64,000 nucleotides of DNA from Candidatus Rokuibacteriota bacterium. Lineage in GTDB: Bacteria; Methylomirabilota; Methylomirabilia; Rokubacteriales; CSP1-6. Made by a program: the position numbers and the translations under genes. Below the pieces are notes generated by a model. It was given only the letters and a program-made list of their open reading frames with translations. It was not told the DNA's origin and ran no database searches. The stretch is from NCBI GenBank assembly GCA_023248995.1, contig JAHFDN010000002.1, forward strand, positions 1 to 64,000. Direction: 5' to 3'. Within the stretch, counting starts at the first letter, position 1. The number at the start of each line of letters is the position of its first letter. This document shows, one piece after another, positions 41,226-48,674 of the stretch.

Positions 41226-42473
41226 ATGGTGAAGCTCAAAGGACTGAAGTGCCGTGAGTGCGGGCGCAAGTACCCGTCGTCGCCCGCCCACATCTGTGAG
41301 TTCTGTTTCGGTCCCCTCGAGGTGGATTACGACTACGAGGCCTTGAGGGGGGTCATCACCCGCGCTTCGATCGCCGCCGGCCCCCCCAGCATCTGGCGCT
41401 ACAAGGATCTCCTGCCGATCGAGGGTGACGTGGCGGTCGGCCATCACGTCGGCTTCACGCCGTTGATCCGCTCGCAGAACCTGGCCGAGGAGCTTGGGGT
41501 CACGGAGCTCTACATCAAGAACGACTCCGTGTGCCACCCCACGTGGTCCTTCAAGGACCGGGTGGTGTCGGTGGCCGTCACCAAGGCGAAGGAGTTCGGC
41601 TTCGACACGGTGGCCTGCGCCTCCACCGGGAACCTGGCAAACTCGGTCGCCGCCCACGCCGCCGAGGCCAGGCTCAAGAGCTACATCTTCATCCCAGCGG
41701 ACCTGGAGCAGGGGAAAGTCCTCGGGACGCTCGTCTATCATCCCACCCTGGTGGCGGTGGAGGGGACCTACGACGAGGTCAACCGCCTCTGCTCGGAGGT
41801 GTCGGACAAGTACCGCTGGGCCTTCGTCAACATCAACATCCGGCCCTACTACGCGGAGGGGTCGAAGACGTACGGGTACGAGATCCTCGAGCAGCTGGGC
41901 TGGCGGGCGCCGGGGCACATCGTGGTCCCGTGCGCCGGCGGGTCGCTGATCACGAAGATCTGGAAGGCGATCAGGGAGTGCACGGCCCTGGGTCTCTTGG
42001 AGCGGGCGGCCACGAAGATGCACGCCGCCCAGGCCCTGGGGTGCGGGCCGATCGTGACCATGGTGAAGAACGACACCGACGTGCTGACGCCGGTTCGGCC
42101 CAACACCATCGCCAAGTCGCTCGCGATCGGCAATCCGGCGGACGGTTACTACGCCTACCGGTCCGTGAAGGACTCGGGCGGCTACGGCGAGCACGCCACC
42201 GACGAGGAGATCGTCGAGGGCATGCTGCTCCTGGCCCGCGCCGAGGGCATCTTCACCGAGACCGCGGGGGGCGTCACCGTGGCGGTGACCAAGAAGCTCA
42301 TCGAGGCCGGGGTGATTCCCCGGGACGAATCCGTGGTGATCTGCATCACCGGCAACGGGCTCAAGACCCCCGACGTGCTGCTGGAGCGGCTCGAGACCCA
42401 CGTGAAGATCCGTCCGTCGCTCTCGGCCTTCGACCGGGCGCTGGCGGAGCTGAAGTCCCAGTCCACGCAATAA
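41226..42473 (+). CDS. Threonine-synthase-like PLP enzyme with N-terminal zinc ribbon
   Basis: 415 aa. Residues 9-31 are a zinc ribbon (CRECGRKYPSSPAHICEFC). The fold-type II PLP domain follows, with the Schiff-base Lys in TWSFKDRVVSVAV and the phosphate/substrate loop STGNLANSVAAHAAEA. VPCAGGSLITKIWKAI binds the PLP phosphate. Classical annotation is ThrC (phosphohomoserine to threonine). The next two genes encode a sulfur carrier and a NIL protein. That suggests an alternative in which a carrier thiocarboxylate attacks the PLP-bound intermediate, as in mycobacterial CysM/CysO, giving homocysteine or cysteine. This is inference from context. Confidence 0.88.
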   Translation: MVKLKGLKCRECGRKYPSSPAHICEFCFGPLEVDYDYEALRGVITRASIAAGPPSIWRYKDLLPIEGDVAVGHHVGFTPLIRSQNLAEELGVTELYIKNDSVCHPTWSFKDRVVSVAVTKAKEFGFDTVACASTGNLANSVAAHAAEARLKSYIFIPADLEQGKVLGTLVYHPTLVAVEGTYDEVNRLCSEVSDKYRWAFVNINIRPYYAEGSKTYGYEILEQLGWRAPGHIVVPCAGGSLITKIWKAIRECTALGLLERAATKMHAAQALGCGPIVTMVKNDTDVLTPVRPNTIAKSLAIGNPADGYYAYRSVKDSGGYGEHATDEEIVEGMLLLARAEGIFTETAGGVTVAVTKKLIEAGVIPRDESVVICITGNGLKTPDVLLERLETHVKIRPSLSAFDRALAELKSQSTQ

Positions 42474-42485
42474 GGAGAACGAACG

Positions 42486-42761
42486 ATGCCGGTACTGGTC
42501 CGCATCCCCACTCCCCTGAGGGCGGTGACGAAGGGCGCGGGAGAGGTGCAGGCGAAGGGCGAGACCGTGGCGCTCCTGCTCGACGACCTCGAGCGCCAGT
42601 ATCCGGGCCTCCGGGAGCGGCTCGTCGAGCAGAGCGGCGAGGTCCGGCGGTTCATCAACATCTACGTCAACGAAGAGGATATTCGCTTCCTCCAGGGGAA
42701 TAAGACGGCGTTGAAGGAGGGCGACCAAGTCTCCATCGTCCCGGCGATCGCCGGCGGCTGA
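42486..42761 (+). CDS. MoaD/ThiS-family sulfur carrier
   Basis: 91 aa beta-grasp protein. It has VLVRIPTPLRAVTKGAGEVQAKGETVALLLDDLE and INIYVNEEDIRFLQGNKTALKEGDQVSIVPAIAGG. The C-terminal Gly-Gly is exposed and would be adenylylated and converted to a thiocarboxylate by an E1-like enzyme (MoeB/ThiF), which is not in the window. The GDQVSIVPAIAGG end is the standard carrier signature. AAGGAG lies upstream, 12 bases after the PLP gene. Sulfur donor to the neighbouring PLP enzyme is the most likely role, not molybdopterin synthesis, since no moaE is adjacent. Confidence 0.92.
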   Translation: MPVLVRIPTPLRAVTKGAGEVQAKGETVALLLDDLERQYPGLRERLVEQSGEVRRFINIYVNEEDIRFLQGNKTALKEGDQVSIVPAIAGG

Positions 42762-42776
42762 TCGCTGGCGCCTCGC

Positions 42777-43019
42777 ATGACCCGCGTCCGCGTCCGGCTC
42801 ACCTTTCCCCCCGAGCGGATCCAGGAACCCGTCATCTATCATCTGGTGAAGGACTTCGACATCATCACCAACATCCGCCGGGCCGACGTCAAGGCCGATC
42901 ACGGTTGGGTGATCCTGGAGCTCGAGGGGAAAGAGGACAATCTGGACCGCGGGATCGCCTGGCTCAAGGAGAAGGGCGTGAAGGTGGACCCGGTGGAGCG
43001 GGACGTCATCGTCCCCTAG
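42777..43019 (+). CDS. NIL-domain protein
   Basis: 80 aa. VRVRLTFPPERIQEPVIYHLVKDFDIITNIRRADVKADHGWVILELEGKEDNLDRGIAWLKEKGVKV is a complete NIL domain, the ferredoxin-like fold found at the C-terminus of methionine ABC-transporter ATPases (MetN) and in proteins of homocysteine formation. In MetN it binds methionine, so this free-standing copy may sense or handle a sulfur amino acid. The stop codon TAG is formed by the CTAG border of repeat copy 3. The original end could have differed. Confidence 0.87.
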   Translation: MTRVRVRLTFPPERIQEPVIYHLVKDFDIITNIRRADVKADHGWVILELEGKEDNLDRGIAWLKEKGVKVDPVERDVIVP

Positions 43020-43250
43020 TGTCCTCTCTGGAAAGTCATGTGAACGAGAGCTGAAGGGCCAGCGGGTGGCGCAGCGAGCGGGGGGCCCCGCGGCGCGGAG
43101 CGGACCGCCTCTGGGCTGCCGGCTTTCGGCATGAGCAGATACGGCCCAGACAAGACGCCGGCCACGCGGGAGCGAGCACCGTGGGGCTGCTCGCGGCGAC
43201 AGGCCCTGCTGGCCATCCTAACAGAACGCGACTTACAGGACGGAACACTA
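43017..43250. mobile_element. Non-autonomous IS630-like element (MITE), full-length copy 3
   Basis: 230-base element (43019-43248), beginning GTGTCCTCTC and ending GGACGGAACAC, inside TA duplications (43017-43018 and 43249-43250) of a CTAG target. Same length as copy 2. It contains the GCGAGC repeats at 43074 and 43172, whose 98-base spacing equals the deletion in copy 1. It separates the sulfur-carrier operon from the lipoprotein gene, whose ATG is nine bases beyond the right end. Confidence 0.8.
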
Positions 43251-43258
43251 GGCGCCTC

Positions 43259-43714
43259 ATGAGAAGACTTCCGCTGCTCGGCGTCGCCGCCGTGCTGGCC
43301 GGGGCGTGCGCCGCCGCCTCCGCGCCTCACATTCTCCGCTACCCCCAGTTCAGCTACCCGCCGACCGAGCCGAGGGCGGTGGTCATCTACACGAGTCCCC
43401 CGTCGGCCGAGTACGAGGTGATCGGCGAGGTGCGGGCGCGGGTCTCCGCCGACGTCCCGATGGACCGGCTGGAGGCCTCCTTGAAAGAGGAAGCGGCGGC
43501 GATCGGCGCCAACGGCGTGGTGATCGTGGTCCGGGAGCGGGTGACGGAGCAGAAGATCCAGCGGCCGGTGGCGAGCCCGCAGCAGCCCGTTGGGACCACC
43601 GGGGGCGTCGGCGGCGTCACGACCCTGCCGACCCAGGCCGGTCGGACGGAGGAGATCACCATCCGGGTGCGCGAAAAGGAAGTCACGGGGGTGGTTATCC
43701 GCTTCAAGAAGTAG
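43259..43714 (+). CDS. Small lipoprotein of unknown function
   Basis: 151 aa from ATG 43259. The track start lies inside the repeat element. The signal ends in a lipobox-like LAGAC (MRRLPLLGVAAVLAGAC), so lipid attachment is probable. The mature part has VVIYTSPPSAEYEVIGEVRARV and LKEEAAAIGANGVVIV, similar to YbjQ-like or DUF4156-like lipoproteins with a small alpha/beta domain. Then comes a Gly/Pro/Thr linker and a C-terminal strand. The promoter region has been replaced by repeat copy 3, which may now act as its upstream sequence. The aminotransferase gene starts six bases downstream. Confidence 0.75.
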   Translation: MRRLPLLGVAAVLAGACAAASAPHILRYPQFSYPPTEPRAVVIYTSPPSAEYEVIGEVRARVSADVPMDRLEASLKEEAAAIGANGVVIVVRERVTEQKIQRPVASPQQPVGTTGGVGGVTTLPTQAGRTEEITIRVREKEVTGVVIRFKK

Positions 43715-43720
43715 GACGGG

Positions 43721-44887
43721 ATGATCTCAAAGCGCGTCCAGGGCTTCACCGAATCGGTGATCCGGGAGATGACCCGCGTCAACAACGAGTATGGGGGCGT
43801 CAACCTGGCCCAGGGGATGCCCAACTTCCCCCCGCCGAAGGAGCTCCTCGACGCCGCCCACCGCGCCATTGACGGCGACTTCCACCAGTACGCGATCACC
43901 TGGGGAACGCCCGGCCTCCGGCAGGCGATCGCGGACAAGTACATGAGGTTTTACGGCGTGGAGCTGGACCCGGACCGCCACGTCACCGTCTGCTGCGGCT
44001 CCACCGAGACCATGCTCTCGACCCTCCTGGCCGTGCTGAACCCCGGCGACGAGGTGATCATCTTCGAGCCGTTCTACGAAAACTACGGGCCCGGGTGCAT
44101 CATCTCGGGCGCCGAGCCGGTGTTCGTCCCGCTCGAGCCGCCCGACTTCTCCTTCGACCCCGACCGCCTGGCCAAGGCCGTTGGCCCGCGCACGCGGGCG
44201 ATCATCTTCAACAGCCCCAATAACCCGACGGGAAAGGTCTTCACCCGCCAGGAGCTCGAGCTCATCGCCGACCTGTGTCTCCGATACGACCTCCTGGCCA
44301 TCACCGACGAGATCTACGAGCACATCATCTATGATGGGCGCGTCCACACCCCCATCGCCACGCTCCCCGGCATGGCCGACCGGACGATCACGATCTCGGG
44401 CATCTCCAAGTCCTACTCGGTCACCGGCTGGCGGGTCGGCTACGCCGTGGCGTCGCCAGAGATCTCGCTCGGTATCCGGCGGGCCCACGATTTCGTCACC
44501 GTGGGCGCCCCCCATCCGCTCCAGGAGGCCGCCGTGACAGCGCTGAGCCTGCCGGATTCCTATTACGTCTGGCTGCGCGAGATGTACCAGGCCAAGCGGG
44601 ATCTCCTCCAGGGACTCGTCGAGGCCGCCGGCTTCGTCGCCTACAAGCCCGCCGGCGCCTACTACATCCTGACCGACGTCGCCCACTTCCTCCGGCGCTT
44701 CGGCTTTCCGGACGACACCGCCTTCGCCATGTATCTGGTGAAGGAGATCGGCGTCACCACGGTGCCGGGCTCCTCCTTCTACGCTCATCCTGAGCTCGGG
44801 AAGACCAAGATCCGCTTCTGCTTTCCGAAGACGGACGAGATGCTCGAAGAGGCCGGCCGCCGCCTAGAGAAGCTCGCGCGCGCGTGA
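43721..44887 (+). CDS. Class I/II PLP aminotransferase (aspartate/kynurenine type)
   Basis: 388 aa. NLAQGMPNFPPPKELLDAAHRAI and QYAITWGTPGLRQAIADKY mark the subgroup Ib aspartate/kynurenine aminotransferases. NSPNNPTGKVFTRQELE and the PLP lysine in TISGISKSYSVTGWRVGY are clear, and the carboxylate-binding Arg is in KIRFCF. The enzyme probably moves the amino group of aspartate, glutamate or an aromatic amino acid. The glycerate kinase gene overlaps the stop codon (GTGA), suggesting a link to serine or glyoxylate metabolism. Confidence 0.94.
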   Translation: MISKRVQGFTESVIREMTRVNNEYGGVNLAQGMPNFPPPKELLDAAHRAIDGDFHQYAITWGTPGLRQAIADKYMRFYGVELDPDRHVTVCCGSTETMLSTLLAVLNPGDEVIIFEPFYENYGPGCIISGAEPVFVPLEPPDFSFDPDRLAKAVGPRTRAIIFNSPNNPTGKVFTRQELELIADLCLRYDLLAITDEIYEHIIYDGRVHTPIATLPGMADRTITISGISKSYSVTGWRVGYAVASPEISLGIRRAHDFVTVGAPHPLQEAAVTALSLPDSYYVWLREMYQAKRDLLQGLVEAAGFVAYKPAGAYYILTDVAHFLRRFGFPDDTAFAMYLVKEIGVTTVPGSSFYAHPELGKTKIRFCFPKTDEMLEEAGRRLEKLARA

Positions 44888-46185
44888 CGCTCCGGGAGGC
44901 GGGGCTCCAGATTCTCGGGGCGGCCATCAAGGCCGGAGAGGTCGGTCCGCTCGTCCGGCGCGCCCTCGACTCGGTGGACCTCTCCAAGCCGCGCCGGATC
45001 CTGGTGGTCGGGGCGGGGAAGGCCTCCGGCGCCATGGCCCACGCCCTCGAGGAGCGCCTCGGCGACAGGATCTCGGGCGGCCTCGTGGTGGTCAAGGACG
45101 GCTACCCGGCTTCCACGCGGAAGATCAAGGTCGTCGAGGCCGGCCATCCGGTTCCCGACGAGCGCGGCCTCCGGGCCGCCAACGAGATTCTCGCTCTCGT
45201 CCGCTCCGCCCGCGCGGAGGATCTCGTGATCGTGCTGGTCTCGGGAGGCGGGTCGGCGCTCACCCCGTGCCCGGCCCCGCCGATCACGCTCGAAGACAAG
45301 CAGACCCTGACCCGCCTCCTGCTGGCGGCCGGGGCGAACATCAACGAGCTGAACGCGGTCCGGAAGCACTGCTCCCTCATGAAGGGCGGCCGGCTGGCTC
45401 AGGCCGCGAGCCCGGCCCCTGTCCTGGCTCTCATCCTCTCGGACGTGATCGGCGACCCGCTGGACGTGATCGCCTCGGGTCCCACCGCTCCGGATCAGGC
45501 CACGTTCGGGGAGGCCCTGGCCATCCTGGACCGCTTCCGCCTCCGGGACAAAGTCCCGGCGCGCGTCCTGGAACAGCTGGAGCGGGGGGTGAAGGGAGAG
45601 GTGCCCGAGACTCCCAAGGCCGGGGACCCCCTCTTTCGGCGGGTGGACAATCGGATCCTCGGAAACAACGGCCTCGTCGTCGAAGCCGCCGTCGAGAGCG
45701 CCCGGGCCCTCGGCTTTCATGCCCATCTCTTGACCAGGTCGCTTCAGGGCGAGGCGAGGGAAGCGGCGAAGGAGATTACCGCGTTGGCCCTGACGGTCAA
45801 GACAGCGGGAAAGCCGGGGGGTCTCCCCGCGTGCCTGATCGCGGGGGGAGAGACGACCGTCACGGTGCGGGGGAGGGGACTCGGCGGGAGGTGCCAGGAG
45901 TTCGCACTGGCGGGAGCCCTGGCGCTTCAAGGGATCGAAGAGGTCGTGCTGGTGGCGGCGGGGACCGACGGGACCGACGGTCCCACCGATGCTGCCGGCG
46001 CGATCGCCGATGGAAGCACGATCGCCAGGGGGAGCGGTCGAGGCCTCGACGCCCGGGCCTCGCTGGAAGCCAATGACTCTTATCGTTTCTTCTCGGCCCT
46101 CGGGGATCTGGTCACGACCGGGCCGACCAACACGAACCTGCTGGATCTCTACCTCCTCCTCGTGGGTCGAGTGCCTTCGAGATAG
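44884..46185 (+). CDS. Glycerate 2-kinase (MOFRL family, GckA/TtuD)
   Basis: 433 aa. The N-terminal DUF4147 domain has ILVVGAGKASGAMAHALEERL, VVEAGHPVPDERGLRAANEIL and LVSGGGSALTPCPAPPITL, and LRKHCSLMKGGRLAQAA-type residues. The MOFRL domain follows (GGETTVTVRGRGLGGRCQEFALAGAL and GTDGTDGPTDAAGAIADG). It phosphorylates glycerate to 2-phosphoglycerate, the last step of serine-cycle or glyoxylate-derived carbon assimilation. With the upstream aminotransferase (serine/hydroxypyruvate type possible) it may form such a route. Confidence 0.92.
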   Translation: MTLREAGLQILGAAIKAGEVGPLVRRALDSVDLSKPRRILVVGAGKASGAMAHALEERLGDRISGGLVVVKDGYPASTRKIKVVEAGHPVPDERGLRAANEILALVRSARAEDLVIVLVSGGGSALTPCPAPPITLEDKQTLTRLLLAAGANINELNAVRKHCSLMKGGRLAQAASPAPVLALILSDVIGDPLDVIASGPTAPDQATFGEALAILDRFRLRDKVPARVLEQLERGVKGEVPETPKAGDPLFRRVDNRILGNNGLVVEAAVESARALGFHAHLLTRSLQGEAREAAKEITALALTVKTAGKPGGLPACLIAGGETTVTVRGRGLGGRCQEFALAGALALQGIEEVVLVAAGTDGTDGPTDAAGAIADGSTIARGSGRGLDARASLEANDSYRFFSALGDLVTTGPTNTNLLDLYLLLVGRVPSR

Positions 46186-46240
46186 GCGAAACGCTCCGAG
46201 TCCTTGATTTCGCGAATCCGCCGCGTGAAAACCCACAGGC

Positions 46241-46274
46241 TTATCCACCGGGGGTGCACAGGGATTGTGGAAAA
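46241..46274. promoter_or_regulatory. Two inverted DnaA-box-like sites upstream of rlmN
   Basis: TTATCCACC (46241-46249) matches eight of nine positions of the strict DnaA box. TGTGGAAAA (46266-46274) is the complement of TTTTCCACA, which fits TTWTNCACA fully. They face each other 16 bases apart, about 26 bases before the rlmN start. A -10-like TATCCT follows at 46285. Confidence 0.4.
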
Positions 46275-46299
46275 CCCGCTGTGCTATCCTAGAGCGGCG

Positions 46300-47349
46300 A
46301 TGTCGCGGGTGGATTTGCTTTCACTGCTGCCTCCGGAGCTCGAGACGCTGTCTCGGCGTCTCGGGGAAGACCGCTACCGCGGCCGTCAACTTGCGGCCTG
46401 GCTCTTCAAGAAGGGCGTCTACGACCTGGAGGCCATGAGCGATCTTCCCAGGGAGTTTCGATCGCGGCTGGGTGAAGAGGCGTTCATCGGCCTTCCGGAG
46501 GTCGAACGGATCACGCCGTCCCAGGACGGGAGCCGGAAGTTCGTGCTGCGCTTGGCGGACGGAGCCCGGATCCAATCGGTCCTCATGCCCGATCGCGACC
46601 GGCTCACCCTCTGCCTTTCGACCCAGGTCGGTTGCGGGTTCGCCTGCGCGTTCTGCCTGACCGGGACGATGGGCCTGGATCGCAATCTGACGGCGGCGGA
46701 AATCGTGGGACAGCTCGCGGCGGCGCGGCTAGCGCTGCCGCCCGAGAGCCGCGTGACCCATCTGGTCTTCATGGGCATGGGGGAGCCCCTGGCCAACTAC
46801 GACGCGACGGTGAGAGCGCTCCGGCTCTTCACCCATCCGGGCGCGTTCGGCTACTCGCCCCGCCGGATCACGGTGTCCACCGTCGGTCTCGTGACCGGCA
46901 TCCAGCGGCTCGCCAAGGAAGATCTCAAGGTGAACCTGGCCATCTCGCTCCACGCCACGACCGACGACGTGCGGGGACGGCTCATGCCGGTGAACAGGAG
47001 CTGGGCCCTCGAGGATCTTCTGGCCGCCTGCCGCCGGTTCCCGCTCCCGGTGCGCCAGCGGATGACCTTCGAGTATGTGCTGCTGGACGGCGTCAACGAT
47101 TCGCCCGAGGACGCCCGGCGGCTCACCCTCCTCCTCAGGCGGGTCCGCGCCAAGGTCAACCTGATCCCGTTCAACGACTGGGAGAGGTCCGAGTTCCGCC
47201 GGCCCCCGCTCCCCCGGATCCTGGCGTTTCAGGCGATCCTCCTCGAGCAGGGGATCACCGCCACCGTCCGCTGGAGCAAGGGCGAGGACATCGGCGCCGC
47301 CTGCGGCCAGCTCAAGGAGCCCCGGCTCCCGAAGATGGCTTCGGCATGA
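46300..47349 (+). CDS. rlmN: 23S rRNA A2503 / tRNA A37 C2-methyltransferase RlmN
   Basis: 349 aa from ATG 46300; the track's longer ORF starts in the DnaA-box region. RLEDRYRGRQLAAWLF-type N-domain, then the radical SAM site CGFACAFCLTG (C-x3-C-x2-C) and GMGEPLANYD. The acceptor cysteine is in DIGAACGQL near the C-terminus and the first redox Cys in VGCGFAC. It methylates C2 of A2503 in 23S rRNA and A37 in some tRNAs. TATCCT nine bases before the ATG suggests a near-leaderless message. mtaB starts within the stop codon (ATGA). Confidence 0.95.
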   Translation: MSRVDLLSLLPPELETLSRRLGEDRYRGRQLAAWLFKKGVYDLEAMSDLPREFRSRLGEEAFIGLPEVERITPSQDGSRKFVLRLADGARIQSVLMPDRDRLTLCLSTQVGCGFACAFCLTGTMGLDRNLTAAEIVGQLAAARLALPPESRVTHLVFMGMGEPLANYDATVRALRLFTHPGAFGYSPRRITVSTVGLVTGIQRLAKEDLKVNLAISLHATTDDVRGRLMPVNRSWALEDLLAACRRFPLPVRQRMTFEYVLLDGVNDSPEDARRLTLLLRRVRAKVNLIPFNDWERSEFRRPPLPRILAFQAILLEQGITATVRWSKGEDIGAACGQLKEPRLPKMASA

Positions 47350-48674
47350 CTGAGCCCCCCTCCGAGTCAAAGACCGTCGCGTTCGCGACGCTCGGCTGCA
47401 AGCTGAACCAGGTGGACACGCAGGAGGTCCAGCAACTGCTGGCCTCCCGGGGCTTTCGCCCGGTCCCCTTCGACGAGCCGGCCCAGGTGTACGTCATCAA
47501 CACCTGCACGGTCACCGCCCGGGCGGACTTTTCGGACCGTCAGATGATCCGCCGCGCGGTCGCGCGGAACCCGGATGCCCTCGTCGTCGTGACGGGCTGC
47601 TACGCTCAGACCAGTCCCGATGCCGTCGCGCAGATCCCGGGCGTGGATCTGATCGTAGGGAACCAGGAGAAGTACGACCTGGCGGCCCTGCTCGACTCGC
47701 TCACCAAGCGGGAGCGGCCTCTCGTCAGGGTGGGGGACATCCAGCGAGCGGTCGGCATCCCCGTCGCCCCTCTCACGCGCTTTTCGGGGCGGTCCCGGGC
47801 CTTCGTCAAGATTCAGGACGGCTGCCAGCACCGCTGCGCGTTCTGCATCGTCCCGTACGCGCGCGGCGGAAGCCGGAGCCGCGAGCCCGAGGTCGTCCGG
47901 GACCAGGTCACCCGGCTGGCCGAGGCGGGCTACGGGGAGGTGGTGCTGACCGGGGTGGACATGGGCCATTACGGCCGGGACCTCGTCCCGCGAAGCACCC
48001 TGGCTGCTCTTGTCCGCGGGCTTGTCGACGTTGTCGGCCTCCGGCGGCTCCGCCTCTCCTCCATTCTTCCGCCCTATTTCACGGACGAACTGATCGAGGT
48101 GATCGCCGGCTCGCCCCGGATCTGCCCACATCTGCACGTCCCTCTCCAGTCGGGGAGCGTACGCATCCTCAGGCGGATGCGAAGGCCATATACCACGCGG
48201 AGTTACCATTCGCTGGTTGAGAGGCTTTCGAGCATCATCCCTGACCTCGGGCTGGGGGCCGACGTGATCGTGGGCTTCCCGGGGGAAACCGACGCCGACT
48301 TCGAGGAGACCCGCGCGCTGATCGAAGCGCTCCCGTTCTCCTACCTCCACGTGTTCTCCTACTCGGACAGGAAAGGTACGGAGGCCGTTCGCCTTCCCGA
48401 GCACGTCCCGCCGCGGGCCATCCGGGAGCGGAGCAAGGCGCTCAGATGGATGAGCGACGCCAAGAACCTCGCCTTCCGCCGGCGGCTCGTGGGTCGACCC
48501 GAGGAGGTCCTGGTGCTCGAGACGCGCGACAGGGCCACCGGGCGCCTCGTCGGACTCACGGGAAACTATGTGGAGGTGCTGTTCCAGGGGCCCGACGAGT
48601 GGATGGGCCGGTTCCTGACGGTCGCTGTGACCGAGGCCGGTGTCGGGCGCACGCTCGGCGAGGTCGGGCCGTGA
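47346..48674 (+). CDS. mtaB: tRNA t6A37 methylthiotransferase MtaB
   Basis: 442 aa from ATG 47346, overlapping the rlmN stop. The upstream half of the 680-aa track ORF is shadow. UPF0004 domain: FATLGCKLNQVDTQEVQQLLASRGF and VINTCTVTARAD, with three cluster Cys. Radical SAM: QDGCQHRCAFCIVPYARGGSRSR. GFPGETDADFEETRALI and a C-terminal TRAM-like region follow. GCKLNQ and FCIVPYARG mark MtaB rather than MiaB. It adds a methylthio group to t6A37 in tRNAs reading ANN codons. Confidence 0.95.
   Translation: MTEPPSESKTVAFATLGCKLNQVDTQEVQQLLASRGFRPVPFDEPAQVYVINTCTVTARADFSDRQMIRRAVARNPDALVVVTGCYAQTSPDAVAQIPGVDLIVGNQEKYDLAALLDSLTKRERPLVRVGDIQRAVGIPVAPLTRFSGRSRAFVKIQDGCQHRCAFCIVPYARGGSRSREPEVVRDQVTRLAEAGYGEVVLTGVDMGHYGRDLVPRSTLAALVRGLVDVVGLRRLRLSSILPPYFTDELIEVIAGSPRICPHLHVPLQSGSVRILRRMRRPYTTRSYHSLVERLSSIIPDLGLGADVIVGFPGETDADFEETRALIEALPFSYLHVFSYSDRKGTEAVRLPEHVPPRAIRERSKALRWMSDAKNLAFRRRLVGRPEEVLVLETRDRATGRLVGLTGNYVEVLFQGPDEWMGRFLTVAVTEAGVGRTLGEVGP

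Noticed and set aside
46200-46300. Replication origin at the DnaA-like boxes
   Set aside because: Only two boxes, no AT-rich unwinding region, and no dnaA, dnaN, gyrB or parAB genes nearby.
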